In this document: piece by piece, positions 25,579 through 34,996 of the stretch
Layout of the letters: each line of letters opens with the position of its first letter
Numbering within the stretch: the stretch's first letter is position 1
Origin: Gammaproteobacteria bacterium
Lineage (GTDB): Bacteria; Pseudomonadota; Gammaproteobacteria; BMS3Bbin11
Assembly (NCBI GenBank): GCA_013150915.1
Contig: JAADJE010000023.1
Location: 1-47,634 of the forward strand
Length of the DNA stretch: 47,634 bases
Direction of reading: 5' to 3'
The notes under the pieces: generated by a model
What the model was told of the DNA's origin: nothing
What the model saw: only the letters and a program-made list of their open reading frames with translations
Database searches by the model: none
Program-made: the position numbers and the translations under genes

Positions 25579-26363
25579 TGGTGAATACCAATATTGATAT
25601 GAGCAGACATAACGAATCGAGGTTTAGCTCGGATCAACCAGATGAACTGAAGAATATTATCGAAGCGGCAATCATGGTCAGTGAGGAACCGATTACTGTT
25701 GAGCGCATACTTGGAATGTTTACCGATGCAACAAAACCGGAACGTGCAACAGTAAAAGAACTATTGCTTGAGTTAGAGCAGGATTATGCAAAGCGTGGTT
25801 TTGAACTCAGGTGTATCGATAAGGCTTATCGACTACAGACCCGTGAAGAATACTCTCCCTGGCTGGCCCGTTTAAGTGTCGGCAGACCACAGCGCTACTC
25901 GCGTGCCATGCTCGAAACCCTGGCCATCATCGCCTACAGGCAACCGGTTACACGTGGTGAAATCGAGGAAATACGGGGTGTTGCTGTCAGTACCGACATT
26001 ATACGAACCCTACAGGAAAGGGAGTGGATACGTCAGCTTGGAGTCCGCGATGTACCGGGGAAACCTGCCCTGTTTGGGACCACAAAAGGCTTTCTTGAAT
26101 ACTTTAGTCTTGAGGGGCTGGCTCAGTTGCCAACGCTACAGGATATTCGTGATATGGATACTATCGCTGCCGAACTTAACATGAACTTGCCGCTTGAGGA
26201 TAAGGCAATAGATAGACCCGATGACGAAAATGATAATGACGATGAAAGCACGGCTGAAAACGATACGGAGACTAATCCACAAGCCGACAGGCCGGAAAAT
26301 ACGCAGGCGACTGACAGCAATACAGAAAAGCCCGGGTTGAAGTCAAGGCTTCATGAAACCTGA
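25578..26363 (+). CDS. scpB: Segregation and condensation protein B
   Basis: Partner of ScpA, a dimeric double winged-helix protein of the SMC complex. The 261-residue product has the first winged helix (ELKNIIEAAIMVSEEPITVERIL), then RYSRAMLETLAIIAYRQPVTRGEIEEIRGV and DVPGKPALFGTTKGFLEYFSL, which are diagnostic. The last about 65 residues are an acidic, low-complexity tail (Asp/Glu/Asn-rich) typical of proteobacterial ScpB. The GTG start overlaps the scpA stop by one base; an alternative ATG is at 25599. The end overlaps rluB by 11 bp. Confidence 0.95.
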   Translation: MVNTNIDMSRHNESRFSSDQPDELKNIIEAAIMVSEEPITVERILGMFTDATKPERATVKELLLELEQDYAKRGFELRCIDKAYRLQTREEYSPWLARLSVGRPQRYSRAMLETLAIIAYRQPVTRGEIEEIRGVAVSTDIIRTLQEREWIRQLGVRDVPGKPALFGTTKGFLEYFSLEGLAQLPTLQDIRDMDTIAAELNMNLPLEDKAIDRPDDENDNDDESTAENDTETNPQADRPENTQATDSNTEKPGLKSRLHET

Positions 26364-27273
26364 GCGTATCCAGAAGCTTATGGCACAGGCCGGTGTCGGC
26401 TCACGCCGGCAGATAGAATCATGGATCAGGGAAGGCAGAATTACCGTCGATGGCAAGCCGGCCGAGATTGGCCAGTTGATTACCCGCGAACAGCATTTCA
26501 CTCTCAATAGAAAGCCACTGAGATTAAGGCAGAAAGCACCAACGCGCGTTCTTATCCTAAACAAACCGGAAGGCACGATCTGTTCAAGAAACGATCCAGA
26601 AGACAGAAAGACTGTTTTTGAATTATTACCACGCACCAAACACGAGCGCTGGGTACTGGTGGGTCGATTAGACATAAATACCGCCGGCTTGCTGTTGGTA
26701 ACCAATAACGGTGAACTGGCCAATCGCCTGATGCACCCTTCATCTGAGATAGAGCGCGAATACGCCGTGCGCGTACTGGGTGAGGCGACACCCGAACAAT
26801 TACAGCAATTGCTGGACGGTATAGAACTTGAGGATGGGCCTGCATCCTTCCTCAGCATCGGTGAAAGTGAAGGGTCTGGTAGCAATCACTGGTACCACGT
26901 GGTTTTGAAAGAAGGCAGGAACCGTGAAGTCCGTCGTCTGTGGGAGGCAGTAGGTTTGAAAGTCAGCCGCTTGATTCGTATCCGTTATGGCATGATAGCT
27001 CTGCCGCGATTGTTGCGAGGCCAGCACAAAGATCTCCCCGAAAAACAGGTGACCGCACTGATGCAGTCAGTGGGTATGCGGAATAAGCCTGAAAAAAAGA
27101 TACCAGAAAAAAACAGACCGGGAAAAAAGGCAGGGGTCGGTCAGAAAAAAAGACAAAAGAAGGATGCCCATAAAGAAGCAAGCAGAGATGACTCCCGGGA
27201 TTCTCTTTACGGAAAGCATAGAAGAAGTAAAAAGACCGATCGCCAACCGGTACGACGTCGTACTCGTCGATGA
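26353..27273 (+). CDS. rluB: 23S rRNA pseudouridine synthase RluB
   Basis: Makes pseudouridine at position 2605 (E. coli numbering) of 23S rRNA. The 306-residue protein has an N-terminal S4 RNA-binding domain (about 1-60, RIQKLMAQAGVGSRRQIESWI) and the RsuA-family catalytic motif GRLDINTAGLLLVTNNGEL with Asp107. EGRNREVRRLWEAVGLKVSRLIR follows. After about residue 235 comes a Lys/Arg-rich tail, as in other RluB proteins. Position in the scpAB operon matches the usual order. Confidence 0.95.
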   Translation: MKPERIQKLMAQAGVGSRRQIESWIREGRITVDGKPAEIGQLITREQHFTLNRKPLRLRQKAPTRVLILNKPEGTICSRNDPEDRKTVFELLPRTKHERWVLVGRLDINTAGLLLVTNNGELANRLMHPSSEIEREYAVRVLGEATPEQLQQLLDGIELEDGPASFLSIGESEGSGSNHWYHVVLKEGRNREVRRLWEAVGLKVSRLIRIRYGMIALPRLLRGQHKDLPEKQVTALMQSVGMRNKPEKKIPEKNRPGKKAGVGQKKRQKKDAHKEASRDDSRDSLYGKHRRSKKTDRQPVRRRTRR

Positions 27274-27917
27274 GTAAAGAGAACCGATTAGTACACATAT
27301 ACGAACTACTCGATACACACTATGGCCCACAAAACTGGTGGCCGGCCGATACGCCCTTTGAGGTGATGGTCGGTGCGGTACTGGTACAAAATACAACATG
27401 GAGAAACGCTAGTGCAGCAATCACCTGTCTGAAAAAGGCCAGATTAATGTCTCCATCTGCCATCAGAAATACACCCATTAATGACCTTGCTGACTTTATC
27501 GTCAGTAGCGGCTATTTCAATATTAAAGCACAGCGATTAATGGCACTGTGTGAATGGCTGGAAGAAAGTGGCGGTATTGATCAAATTCAACGACAATCAT
27601 TAAAGCCATTACGCAGGAACCTTCTTAGTGTGCATGGCATTGGACCAGAAACGGCGGATGATATTTTACTCTATGCATTGGGAAAGCCGGTTTTTGTAAT
27701 CGATGCTTATACGCGTCGCTTGTTTTCCCGTCTGGGTTTGCTTCGGGCAAATGAAACCTACGAAAATTTACGCTTGAGTTTTGAGTCGGTATTGCGCCCA
27801 AATGTGGGAATGTTTAATCAATACCATGCCTTGATCGTGGTACACGGCAAGAATATTTGTAAGAGGCAAGCTGAGTGTGCTGAGTGCTGTTTAGCCGAGT
27901 TGTGTGACGGGGTCTAG
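27270..27917 (+). CDS. Endonuclease III-related glycosylase (MagIII-like), Fe-S cluster
   Basis: A 215-residue helix-hairpin-helix DNA glycosylase distinct from the true Nth at 6016. The HhH reads VHGIGPETADDILLYAL, with Glu127 where endonuclease III has its lyase Lys. The catalytic Asp145 is in VIDAYTRRLF. The [4Fe-4S] ligands are C197, C203, C206 and C212, spaced X5-X2-X5. This Lys-less pattern is that of Helicobacter MagIII, a monofunctional 3-methyladenine glycosylase, so an alkylation-repair role without strand cleavage is likely but inferred. The ATG overlaps the rluB stop by 4 bases. Confidence 0.88.
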   Translation: MSKENRLVHIYELLDTHYGPQNWWPADTPFEVMVGAVLVQNTTWRNASAAITCLKKARLMSPSAIRNTPINDLADFIVSSGYFNIKAQRLMALCEWLEESGGIDQIQRQSLKPLRRNLLSVHGIGPETADDILLYALGKPVFVIDAYTRRLFSRLGLLRANETYENLRLSFESVLRPNVGMFNQYHALIVVHGKNICKRQAECAECCLAELCDGV

Positions 27918-28003
27918 AAAAATATTTTATACTGTTGCCAAGATTGAACTTAACCAGAGGCTCCCTGAAAACAAAATGGGGCAGTCGAAACGTGGAATTA
28001 TAA

Positions 28004-29107
28004 ATGGATACATTAGTAAATACTAAAAACTGGCTAATTAACTTTTTTGGTACTGAGACCTGGGTGATACAGGTCTTCGTCGTGGTTCTTGCAGTCCTGA
28101 TCTTTGATTTCATTCAAAAAAGAATGGTAAAAAAACTGCTTACCAGAACAGAGAAAACAAAAAATCCCTGGGATGACGCCTTAGTAATCTCAATCCGTAA
28201 ACCTTTGAGCCTGTTAATCTGGGTTCTGGGAATTACCTTCGCTGCAGATATTATCCAGGGTCATACGGATGCAACGATCTTTGATGCCGTCCCTCTCGTA
28301 CGTAATGTCGGTATTATTTCATCCATTATCTGGTTTATGCTTCGACTTGTTCGCCAGATCGAGCAGAACAGCATTTGTGGCCGTAGCGATGAAGATGATG
28401 CCATCGATGCTACAACAGTTATTGCAATAGCCAAGTTGGTACGACTGTCTGTGATTATTACCGGTGCTCTGGTGATTTTGCAGACACTGGGCATTAGCAT
28501 CTCGGGGGCACTGGCTTTTGGCGGTATTGGCGGGATCGCCATAGGGTTTGCTGCAAAGGATCTGCTTGCCAATTTCTTTGGGGGTTTGATGATCTATCTG
28601 GACAGGCCCTTTAGTGTGGGTGACTGGATCAGGTCATCCGATAAAGAAATTGAAGGAACGGTGGAATATATAGGCTGGCGCCTGACACGAATACGTACCT
28701 TTGACAAACGTCCTCTGTATGTGCCGAATTCTGTGTTTGCCAACATTGCCGTTGAAAACCCGACACGTATGACTAATCGCAGAATTAAGGAAACGATTGG
28801 TATCCGATATGACGATGCAGATAAGATGGATGCCATTGTCAGTGATGTAAAAGAGATGCTCAATAATCATCAGGAAATTGATGCGTCTATGACGCTGATA
28901 GTAAATTTCGATACCTTTGCTGCTTCGTCGCTGAATTTTTTTATCTATACGTTTACAAAAACAACAGAGTGGGTGCGCTTCCACGAAATAAAACAGGATG
29001 TTCTGTTGAGAGTTTTGAAAATTATTGAATCACATGGGGCAGAGTGTGCATTTCCCACGACAACACTGCATGTTGCTAGCATTGAGAATGCAGCTGAAAA
29101 TCAATGA
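28004..29107 (+). CDS. MscS-family mechanosensitive ion channel
   Basis: A 367-residue inner-membrane channel that opens under membrane tension to release solutes. There are about four to five membrane helices. The pore-lining helix is in GALAFGGIGGIAIGFAAKDLLANFFGG at about 166-192, followed by the MscS beta-domain hallmark LDRPFSVGDWIRSSDKEIEGTVEYIGWRLTRIR and the PNSVFANIAVENPTR loop. A cytoplasmic alpha/beta vestibule domain ends the protein. Its end may overlap the next gene if that starts upstream. A modest intergenic region (86 bp) separates it from the glycosylase gene. Confidence 0.94.
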   Translation: MDTLVNTKNWLINFFGTETWVIQVFVVVLAVLIFDFIQKRMVKKLLTRTEKTKNPWDDALVISIRKPLSLLIWVLGITFAADIIQGHTDATIFDAVPLVRNVGIISSIIWFMLRLVRQIEQNSICGRSDEDDAIDATTVIAIAKLVRLSVIITGALVILQTLGISISGALAFGGIGGIAIGFAAKDLLANFFGGLMIYLDRPFSVGDWIRSSDKEIEGTVEYIGWRLTRIRTFDKRPLYVPNSVFANIAVENPTRMTNRRIKETIGIRYDDADKMDAIVSDVKEMLNNHQEIDASMTLIVNFDTFAASSLNFFIYTFTKTTEWVRFHEIKQDVLLRVLKIIESHGAECAFPTTTLHVASIENAAENQ

Positions 29108-29126
29108 AAATCAGCCTGTTAAATTT

Positions 29127-30158
29127 ATGGTGAATGAAATGAATCAAGTTTTAAAAAATACAAATCTACTGATAGTATTTATAGCGATATTGATTGCAGT
29201 AAGCCCAGCAACAGCAACGGTAGCCGATGAAATTGTGGTGTACAGCGCACGCAAGGAGCACCTTGTGAAACCACTATTTGATGCCTATACGACGAAAACC
29301 GGTATCAAGATAAAATATATCACGGATAAGGCCGCCCCTCTATTGGCTCGTTTGCAGGCTGAAGGAAAGAATTCCCCGGCGGATATGCTGATCACGGTTG
29401 ATGCCGGTAATTTATGGCAGGCTGCAGAGAAAGGTGTGCTGTCACCGGTGAAGTCAAAAATACTGGAGAAGAATATTCCAGCACGTCTACGTGATCCTGA
29501 AGGGCGCTGGTTTGGTTTATCCGTCAGAGCACGCACCATTGTTTATGCTACGGACCGTGTCAAATCAAATGAACTGAGTACCTATGAAGACCTGGCTGAC
29601 CCCCGATGGAAAGGCCGCCTGTGTTTGCGTACGTCGAAGAAAGTCTATAATCAATCGCTGGTTGCAATGATGATAGCGCAGAAAGGTGAGGAAGAAGTCG
29701 AAGCCCTGGTCAAGGGTTGGGTAAAAAATCTGGCTACGGCACCTTTTTCAAATGACACCAGGGTGATGAAGGCGATTGCTGCAGGTCAGTGTGATGTTGG
29801 CATTGTAAATACTTACTATTATGGTCGGTTATTAAAAAAAGAACCCGATATCAAACTGGCTCTTTTCTGGCCCAATCAGAATGATCGTGGCGTACATGTA
29901 AATATATCGGGGGCAGGGATTACCAGGAATGCAAAAAATCGTGAACAGGCCATTAAACTACTTGAATGGTTGTCCGGCAGAGAGGCACAAAATATCTTTG
30001 CCAGCCTGAATATGGAATATCCCGCTAACCCGGCAGTAAAACCCGATGCCATTGTATCGGCCTGGGGAGAGTTCAAACAGGATATGTTGAATGTAACAAA
30101 GGCCGGGGAGCTACAGGCCAGATCGGTGATGCTAATGGATCGGGCTGGATACAGGTAA
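29127..30158 (+). CDS. Fe(III)-type ABC transporter periplasmic binding protein
   Basis: A ferric-ion binding protein of the FbpA/FutA type. The 343-residue product has a signal peptide (core LLIVFIAILIAVSPATA), then EIVVYSARKEHLVKPLFDAYTTKTGI, the family's opening strand. DMLITVDAGNLWQAAEKGVL, YEDLADPRWKGRLC and NTYYYGRLLKK follow; the tyrosine cluster in the last supplies Fe(III) ligands in the family. I used ATG 29127; ATG 29139 is equally possible, while the in-frame start at 29025 would overlap mscS and precede the signal peptide. Permease and ATPase genes follow, completing the importer. The substrate (ferric iron) is inferred from family resemblance. Confidence 0.88.
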   Translation: MVNEMNQVLKNTNLLIVFIAILIAVSPATATVADEIVVYSARKEHLVKPLFDAYTTKTGIKIKYITDKAAPLLARLQAEGKNSPADMLITVDAGNLWQAAEKGVLSPVKSKILEKNIPARLRDPEGRWFGLSVRARTIVYATDRVKSNELSTYEDLADPRWKGRLCLRTSKKVYNQSLVAMMIAQKGEEEVEALVKGWVKNLATAPFSNDTRVMKAIAAGQCDVGIVNTYYYGRLLKKEPDIKLALFWPNQNDRGVHVNISGAGITRNAKNREQAIKLLEWLSGREAQNIFASLNMEYPANPAVKPDAIVSAWGEFKQDMLNVTKAGELQARSVMLMDRAGYR

Positions 30159-30258
30159 GTCTGAATTCTCTCTGAAATATTATGGCGTTAAAATCCTGAC
30201 GGAAAGTTTTTCATGCACCGTTGCGTCATCACACAAGCTTTGATTCAACTTTCAAACA

Positions 30259-31887
30259 ATGGCCAGAGTTAATCTCCCGATCCTTAAAATTACGACGGTC
30301 ATGCTTGCAATGGTTGTGGTGCTCCCATTACTGGTCGTGTTCTCCGGCTGGATGCAGAGTGAGAATCTGGTCTGGGAACATCTATTACGGACGGTTCTGG
30401 GTGATCTACTGAAAAACACGGCGTGGCTATTATTGGGCGTCGGTATTGGTGTAACGATTCTTGGCGTGGGCCTGGCCTGGTTGACAACCCGCTGTGAATT
30501 TCCCTGTCGCCGGATTTTTGACTGGGCCTTGATGCTTCCATTAGCGGTACCCGCTTATGTCATGGCATTCGTGGCACTTGGTTTACTGGATTATACCGGG
30601 CCGGTACAAACCGGCTTACGTGAGACACTGGGCAGTAATAATTTCTGGTTTCCTGAAGTACGTTCTACGGGTGGCGTGATCACCGTAATGACTCTTGTGC
30701 TTTATCCTTATGTTTATATGTTGGCACGTTCATCATTTATAACTCAGGGAAACAGTACGGTAGAAGCCGCTCGTAGTCTCGGTCTGAGTGCCTGGGGCGC
30801 TTTTTTTCGTGTCAGTATCCCCACCGCGCGTCCGGCCATTGTTGCGGGCGTATCGCTGGCCTTAATGGAAGCACTGGCAGACTTTGGTGCCGTCGCTATC
30901 TTTAACTATGACACATTTACCACTGCAATTTATAAGGCCTGGTTCGGCCTGTTTAACCTTCAGGCGGCATCACAGCTGGCCTCTTTTCTGTTGATACTTG
31001 CGGTTATAGCATTAACAGCAGAAAGGCAGTTGCGCGGAAAGGCGAAATATCATGAGGCGACGCGCAGCACAAATGTATACCGTTATCATCTGGCTGGCTG
31101 GCATCGTTGGGGCGCGCTGTTCATTGTAAGCCTGATATCTCTGCTGGCATTTATTGTACCGATTATACAGTTGAGTATATGGGCGTGGGGAGTCCTGTCT
31201 GAAGATATGGATGGACGCTATATCGGCCTATTGCTGCATACACTGATGCTTGGTGGAATGGCGGCCGGTTTAACGGTTATCAGTGCCATGGTATTGGCCT
31301 TTACCCGCCGCACACACAGTGACTTTCTGGTACGGGGTTCAGTTAACATTGCAACACTAGGGTATGCGCTGCCCGGATCGGTGTTGGCGGTTGGCGTCAT
31401 GCTGACTTTCACCAGCATAGATAATGTACTGACAACCATGGCCACATTGATTGGCTGGCAGTCACCGGGGCAGATACTAACCGGCAGCGTTTTCGCCCTG
31501 GTAATGGCCTATATGGTGCGTTTCCTGGCCGTTGCCTACGGGCCGATAGAAAGTGGCCTGTGTCGCATACGTGTCGGTATTGCTGAAGCGGCACGTGGTC
31601 TGGGTGATAGCCCACTTTTCACCCTGTGGCGTGTCTATCTTCCCTTGTTACGCCCGGGCTTGTTCACGGCCGGCTTGCTGGTACTTGTTGATGTAATGAA
31701 AGAAATGCCCGCGACCATGTTGCTACGCCCCTTTGGCTGGGACACACTGGCGGTACGGATTTATGAGATGACGTCAGAAGGCGAATGGGAACGCGCGGCC
31801 TTACCCGCGATCACCTTGATACTCGTTGGTCTCATTCCTGTTATTGTACTGGTCAGGCGTTCGGCAATATACCAGGGCAGGAACTAG
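30259..31887 (+). CDS. Fe(III)-type ABC transporter permease (fused two-domain)
   Basis: A 542-residue inner-membrane permease of the FbpB/SfuB type, in which two permease modules are fused in one chain. Each half has an EAA loop: VEAARSLGLSAWGAFFRVSIPTARPAI at about 168-194 and IAEAARGLGDSPLFTLWRVYLPLLRPG in the second half. About 12 hydrophobic helices are visible. ATG 30259 starts 100 bp after the binding-protein gene; no strong ribosome-binding site is evident. The stop codon overlaps the left arm of a palindromic element that separates it from the ATPase gene. Confidence 0.92.
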   Translation: MARVNLPILKITTVMLAMVVVLPLLVVFSGWMQSENLVWEHLLRTVLGDLLKNTAWLLLGVGIGVTILGVGLAWLTTRCEFPCRRIFDWALMLPLAVPAYVMAFVALGLLDYTGPVQTGLRETLGSNNFWFPEVRSTGGVITVMTLVLYPYVYMLARSSFITQGNSTVEAARSLGLSAWGAFFRVSIPTARPAIVAGVSLALMEALADFGAVAIFNYDTFTTAIYKAWFGLFNLQAASQLASFLLILAVIALTAERQLRGKAKYHEATRSTNVYRYHLAGWHRWGALFIVSLISLLAFIVPIIQLSIWAWGVLSEDMDGRYIGLLLHTLMLGGMAAGLTVISAMVLAFTRRTHSDFLVRGSVNIATLGYALPGSVLAVGVMLTFTSIDNVLTTMATLIGWQSPGQILTGSVFALVMAYMVRFLAVAYGPIESGLCRIRVGIAEAARGLGDSPLFTLWRVYLPLLRPGLFTAGLLVLVDVMKEMPATMLLRPFGWDTLAVRIYEMTSEGEWERAALPAITLILVGLIPVIVLVRRSAIYQGRN

Positions 31888-32035
31888 TGCCCCTTCAAGG
31901 TGATAATTCGGGGGGTCAGCGTTCATGGCTGCGTTGCACCTCTTGCAACGGACTGTGGCCATTCGCTGCGAGGTGCGCCTTACCGTGAATGCTGACAGAC
32001 CAACTGAACCCTGAATTATCACCCTGAAGGAGCAC
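31887..32035 (+). repeat. Intra-operon palindromic element F that includes the ATPase RBS
   Basis: Outer arms of 27 nt (31887-31913 and 32009-32035) pair at 25 positions in RNA. Next inward, 31915-31928 and 31983-31996 pair fully if G-U is allowed. A small GTTGCA/TGCAAC hairpin lies near 31933-31949. The right outer arm contains GAAGGAG, the ribosome-binding site of the ATPase gene (spacer 7 nt to ATG 32040), and the left arm begins on the last base of the permease stop codon. Confidence 0.85.
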
Positions 32036-32039
32036 CAGC

Positions 32040-33083
32040 ATGTCAGAAATACTGGAAATTAAATCGATACGGTGTGGTTATGAAGGGACCATTGTCGTCA
32101 ATGATTTCACCTTAAGCCTTGCTGATACCACACAGAGTTGCTTACTGGGACCCAGCGGTTGTGGCAAAACAACGGTACTTCGGGCCATTGCGGGATTCGA
32201 GCGGATTACCCGCGGTGAAATCATTCTCAATGGCAGGGTAATTTCATCAAAAGATACCCAGATTCCCCCTGAACATAGGGGCATCGGAATGGTCTTTCAG
32301 GACTATGCTTTATTTCCCCATCTGAGCGTGGCAGATAATGTGGCTTTCGGTCTGCGTAAACAGGGAAAGATGAAGCAGCGAAAAGTGGCCGAGGAGATGC
32401 TGGAGCTGGTGGGTCTGGAAGACCACGCGGGACACTATCCACATGAATTATCCGGTGGTCAACAGCAACGTGTCGCTGTGGCACGCGCATTGGCACCAAA
32501 ACCGCCCTTGCTGTTGATGGATGAGCCTTTCTCGAATCTTGATAGTGATTTGCGTGAACGGCTACTGCTGGATATACATGAGATATTACGTCAGCGGCAG
32601 ACGACTACCTTATTTGTCACCCACGATCAGGAAGAGGCTTTTATTATTGGTGATCATATTGCGGTGATGAATGATGGTTATATTAAACAATGGGATACAC
32701 CGTATAACCTCTATCATGAGCCAACAAACAGGTTTGTAGCCGACTTTATCGGACAGGGGCGCCTGATCGGAGGTGTCCTTGCCAGCCATGAGTCGGTGCA
32801 GACCTCATTAGGCTTACTGGCAGGAAACCGCTCCTATGAATGGCCGCCCGAAACACGAGTCGATGTTTTATTGCGCCCGGACGATGTCCTGCTTGGTGTT
32901 GATGAAGGTGTGGAGTGTCTGATTACTGACCGACATTTTAAAGGTGCTCAGATTATGTACACCCTGCGTACTCCGGGTGGTGATGAATTACTATCACTGG
33001 TACCCAGTCACTTTGATATCGATATCGGACAGAAGGTAAAAGCGGCGGTGGATGCAGAGCATCTGGTTATTTTTAGGCAGTAG
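32040..33083 (+). CDS. Fe(III)-type ABC transporter ATPase
   Basis: A 347-residue nucleotide-binding subunit of the FbpC/PotA kind that powers the importer. Walker A is GPSGCGKTT (37-45), the Q-loop is in VFQDYALFPH, the signature is LSGGQQQRVAVARAL, Walker B is LLLMDEPFSNLD and the switch His is in VTHDQEEAF. The C-terminal about 110 residues form an OB-like regulatory domain (DVLLRPDDVLL, HFKGAQIMYTL) as in FbpC. Its ribosome-binding site AAGGAG is part of a long palindrome, so its translation may depend on RNA structure or on ribosomes leaving the permease gene. Confidence 0.94.
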   Translation: MSEILEIKSIRCGYEGTIVVNDFTLSLADTTQSCLLGPSGCGKTTVLRAIAGFERITRGEIILNGRVISSKDTQIPPEHRGIGMVFQDYALFPHLSVADNVAFGLRKQGKMKQRKVAEEMLELVGLEDHAGHYPHELSGGQQQRVAVARALAPKPPLLLMDEPFSNLDSDLRERLLLDIHEILRQRQTTTLFVTHDQEEAFIIGDHIAVMNDGYIKQWDTPYNLYHEPTNRFVADFIGQGRLIGGVLASHESVQTSLGLLAGNRSYEWPPETRVDVLLRPDDVLLGVDEGVECLITDRHFKGAQIMYTLRTPGGDELLSLVPSHFDIDIGQKVKAAVDAEHLVIFRQ

Positions 33084-33166
33084 GGTGGGGGCATTTTTTG
33101 TACGCCAGTACAAAAGAAGAAAACTGTACTTGCAGTCCCAGGCACATAAAGGCATTCTCCCTCGCC

Positions 33167-34975
33167 ATGGAAAAGGCACTGGAAATCTTACGCAAAACCT
33201 TTGGTTATGATGAATTCCGCCACAATCAGGCCGGTGTTATTCAAGCCCTATTAGAGGGTAATGATGCGTTGGCCCTGATGCCTACCGGTGGTGGGAAATC
33301 CTTGTGTTATCAGATTCCGGCCATCTGTAGACCCGGCACCGGCATTGTAATTTCACCGTTGATTGCACTGATGCAGGATCAGGTCGATGCATTGAAACAG
33401 CTGGGTATTGCCTGTGCATTTATCAATTCCACCCTTGACCGGGCCAGCCAGCGAGAGATTGAAACCGACCTGGTTAATAATAAGCTGGATTTGTTGTATA
33501 TCGCGCCGGAACGCTTACTGAATGAATATACACTCCGCCTGTTAGAGCGCTGTCAGATAGCGCTATTTGCTATTGATGAGGCACATTGTGTCTCGCAATG
33601 GGGACATGACTTTCGTCCGGAATATCAACGATTATCTCTGTTGCATCAGCGTTTTAAAAACGTACCGCGCATTGCACTCACGGCTACGGCAGATGACGTG
33701 ACCCGTAATGAAATCAAAAGTCAGCTGGATTTATACCAGGCCAATACCTTCATCAGCAGTTTCGATCGAAAAAATATCTGTTACCGAATTGTTGAGGGGA
33801 AGAATGGCCGGGATCAATTATGGCAGTTCCTCGAAAAAGAACATCCTCACGATTCAGGTATCATTTATTGTCTATCGCGTAAGAAGGTAGAAAAAACAGC
33901 GGAATGGTTGATGGCAAGAGGGCGTACAGCACTGCCGTATCACGCGGGTCTCAGTGACAGTCTGCGTCAACATCACCAGAACCGCTTCTTGCGAGATGAC
34001 GAGATAATTATTGTCGCGACAATTGCCTTTGGTATGGGTATCGACAAGCCCGATGTCCGTTTTGTCGCCCATCTGAGCCTGCCGAAGAGTATTGAAGCCT
34101 ATTATCAGGAAACCGGTCGCGCCGGACGGGACGGCCTGCCGGCAAATACCTGGATGAACTATGGACTGCAGGATGTCATTTCGCTGCGCCAGATGGTCCA
34201 GTCCAGCGAGGCAGCTGAAACATTTAAACGTATTTCTATACAAAAGCTTGAAGCCATGTTGGGTCTCTGTGAATCCGTATTATGTCGACGCCAAACACTG
34301 CTTGCTTACTTTAGCGAAATACTGAGTGAACCCTGCGGCAATTGCGATAACTGTTTGACACCCCCCGAACTATGGGACGCCAGTCAAGCCGCACAAAAAG
34401 CACTGTCCTGTGTCTATCGAAGTGGCCAAAGATTCGGTGTTAATTATCTGATCAATATCCTGCGTGGCAAGCAGGATGAGCGAATTCAGGCTAATGGGCA
34501 TGATACGCTGTCTACCTTCGGTATTGGTGCTGACGACAGTGTTCAATACTGGCGGACGCTGTACCGCCAACTCATCGCACTGGGTTATCTCGAAGTGGAC
34601 CCCGAAGGTTATGGGGCATTGCGCCTGACGGAAAAATGCCGGCCACTATTACGGGGTGAGACAGGACTTAAACTTAGACGGCAACGCATAGCGGATAAGC
34701 TCTCTAACCGAAGAAAAAAACGCCAACTCACTGAGATATTGGATGAAGATCAAGCGCTGTTTTCTGATTTACGTAGCTTACGCAAAGGGTTCGCCGATGC
34801 TCAGGGGGTCCCCCCCTATGTTATTTTCCATGATGCCACACTGGTGTCCATCGCACAGCATCGTCCCGAGGACTTGGCCTCACTACTGAATATCCCCGGA
34901 ATTGGGCAGCACAAACTGGCGCACTATGGTAAACGTGTAATTGAAGTAGTCCGTGAACATATAATGTCATCGTGA
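33167..34975 (+). CDS. recQ: ATP-dependent DNA helicase RecQ
   Basis: A 3'-5' DNA helicase of recombination and replication-fork repair. The 602-residue product starts MEKALEILRKTFGYDEFR. It has Walker A TGGGKS (about 40-45), the DEAH box in AIDEAHCVSQWGHDFRPEY, ALTATA, the motif VI block YYQETGRAGRDGLP, the zinc-binding cysteines (ending EPCGNCDNC), a winged-helix RQC region and a C-terminal HRDC domain (about 520-602). Length is close to E. coli RecQ. A TTG start at 33098 would add 23 residues of non-family character, so ATG 33167 is used, though its ribosome-binding site is weak. Confidence 0.96.
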   Translation: MEKALEILRKTFGYDEFRHNQAGVIQALLEGNDALALMPTGGGKSLCYQIPAICRPGTGIVISPLIALMQDQVDALKQLGIACAFINSTLDRASQREIETDLVNNKLDLLYIAPERLLNEYTLRLLERCQIALFAIDEAHCVSQWGHDFRPEYQRLSLLHQRFKNVPRIALTATADDVTRNEIKSQLDLYQANTFISSFDRKNICYRIVEGKNGRDQLWQFLEKEHPHDSGIIYCLSRKKVEKTAEWLMARGRTALPYHAGLSDSLRQHHQNRFLRDDEIIIVATIAFGMGIDKPDVRFVAHLSLPKSIEAYYQETGRAGRDGLPANTWMNYGLQDVISLRQMVQSSEAAETFKRISIQKLEAMLGLCESVLCRRQTLLAYFSEILSEPCGNCDNCLTPPELWDASQAAQKALSCVYRSGQRFGVNYLINILRGKQDERIQANGHDTLSTFGIGADDSVQYWRTLYRQLIALGYLEVDPEGYGALRLTEKCRPLLRGETGLKLRRQRIADKLSNRRKKRQLTEILDEDQALFSDLRSLRKGFADAQGVPPYVIFHDATLVSIAQHRPEDLASLLNIPGIGQHKLAHYGKRVIEVVREHIMSS

Positions 34976-34996
34976 TATCGACAGTTATCAACTCCC

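Noticed and set aside
33098-33166. 23-residue N-terminal extension of RecQ from a TTG start
   Set aside because: The added residues (Cys- and Lys-rich) match nothing in RecQ, and ATG 33167 gives the normal length.
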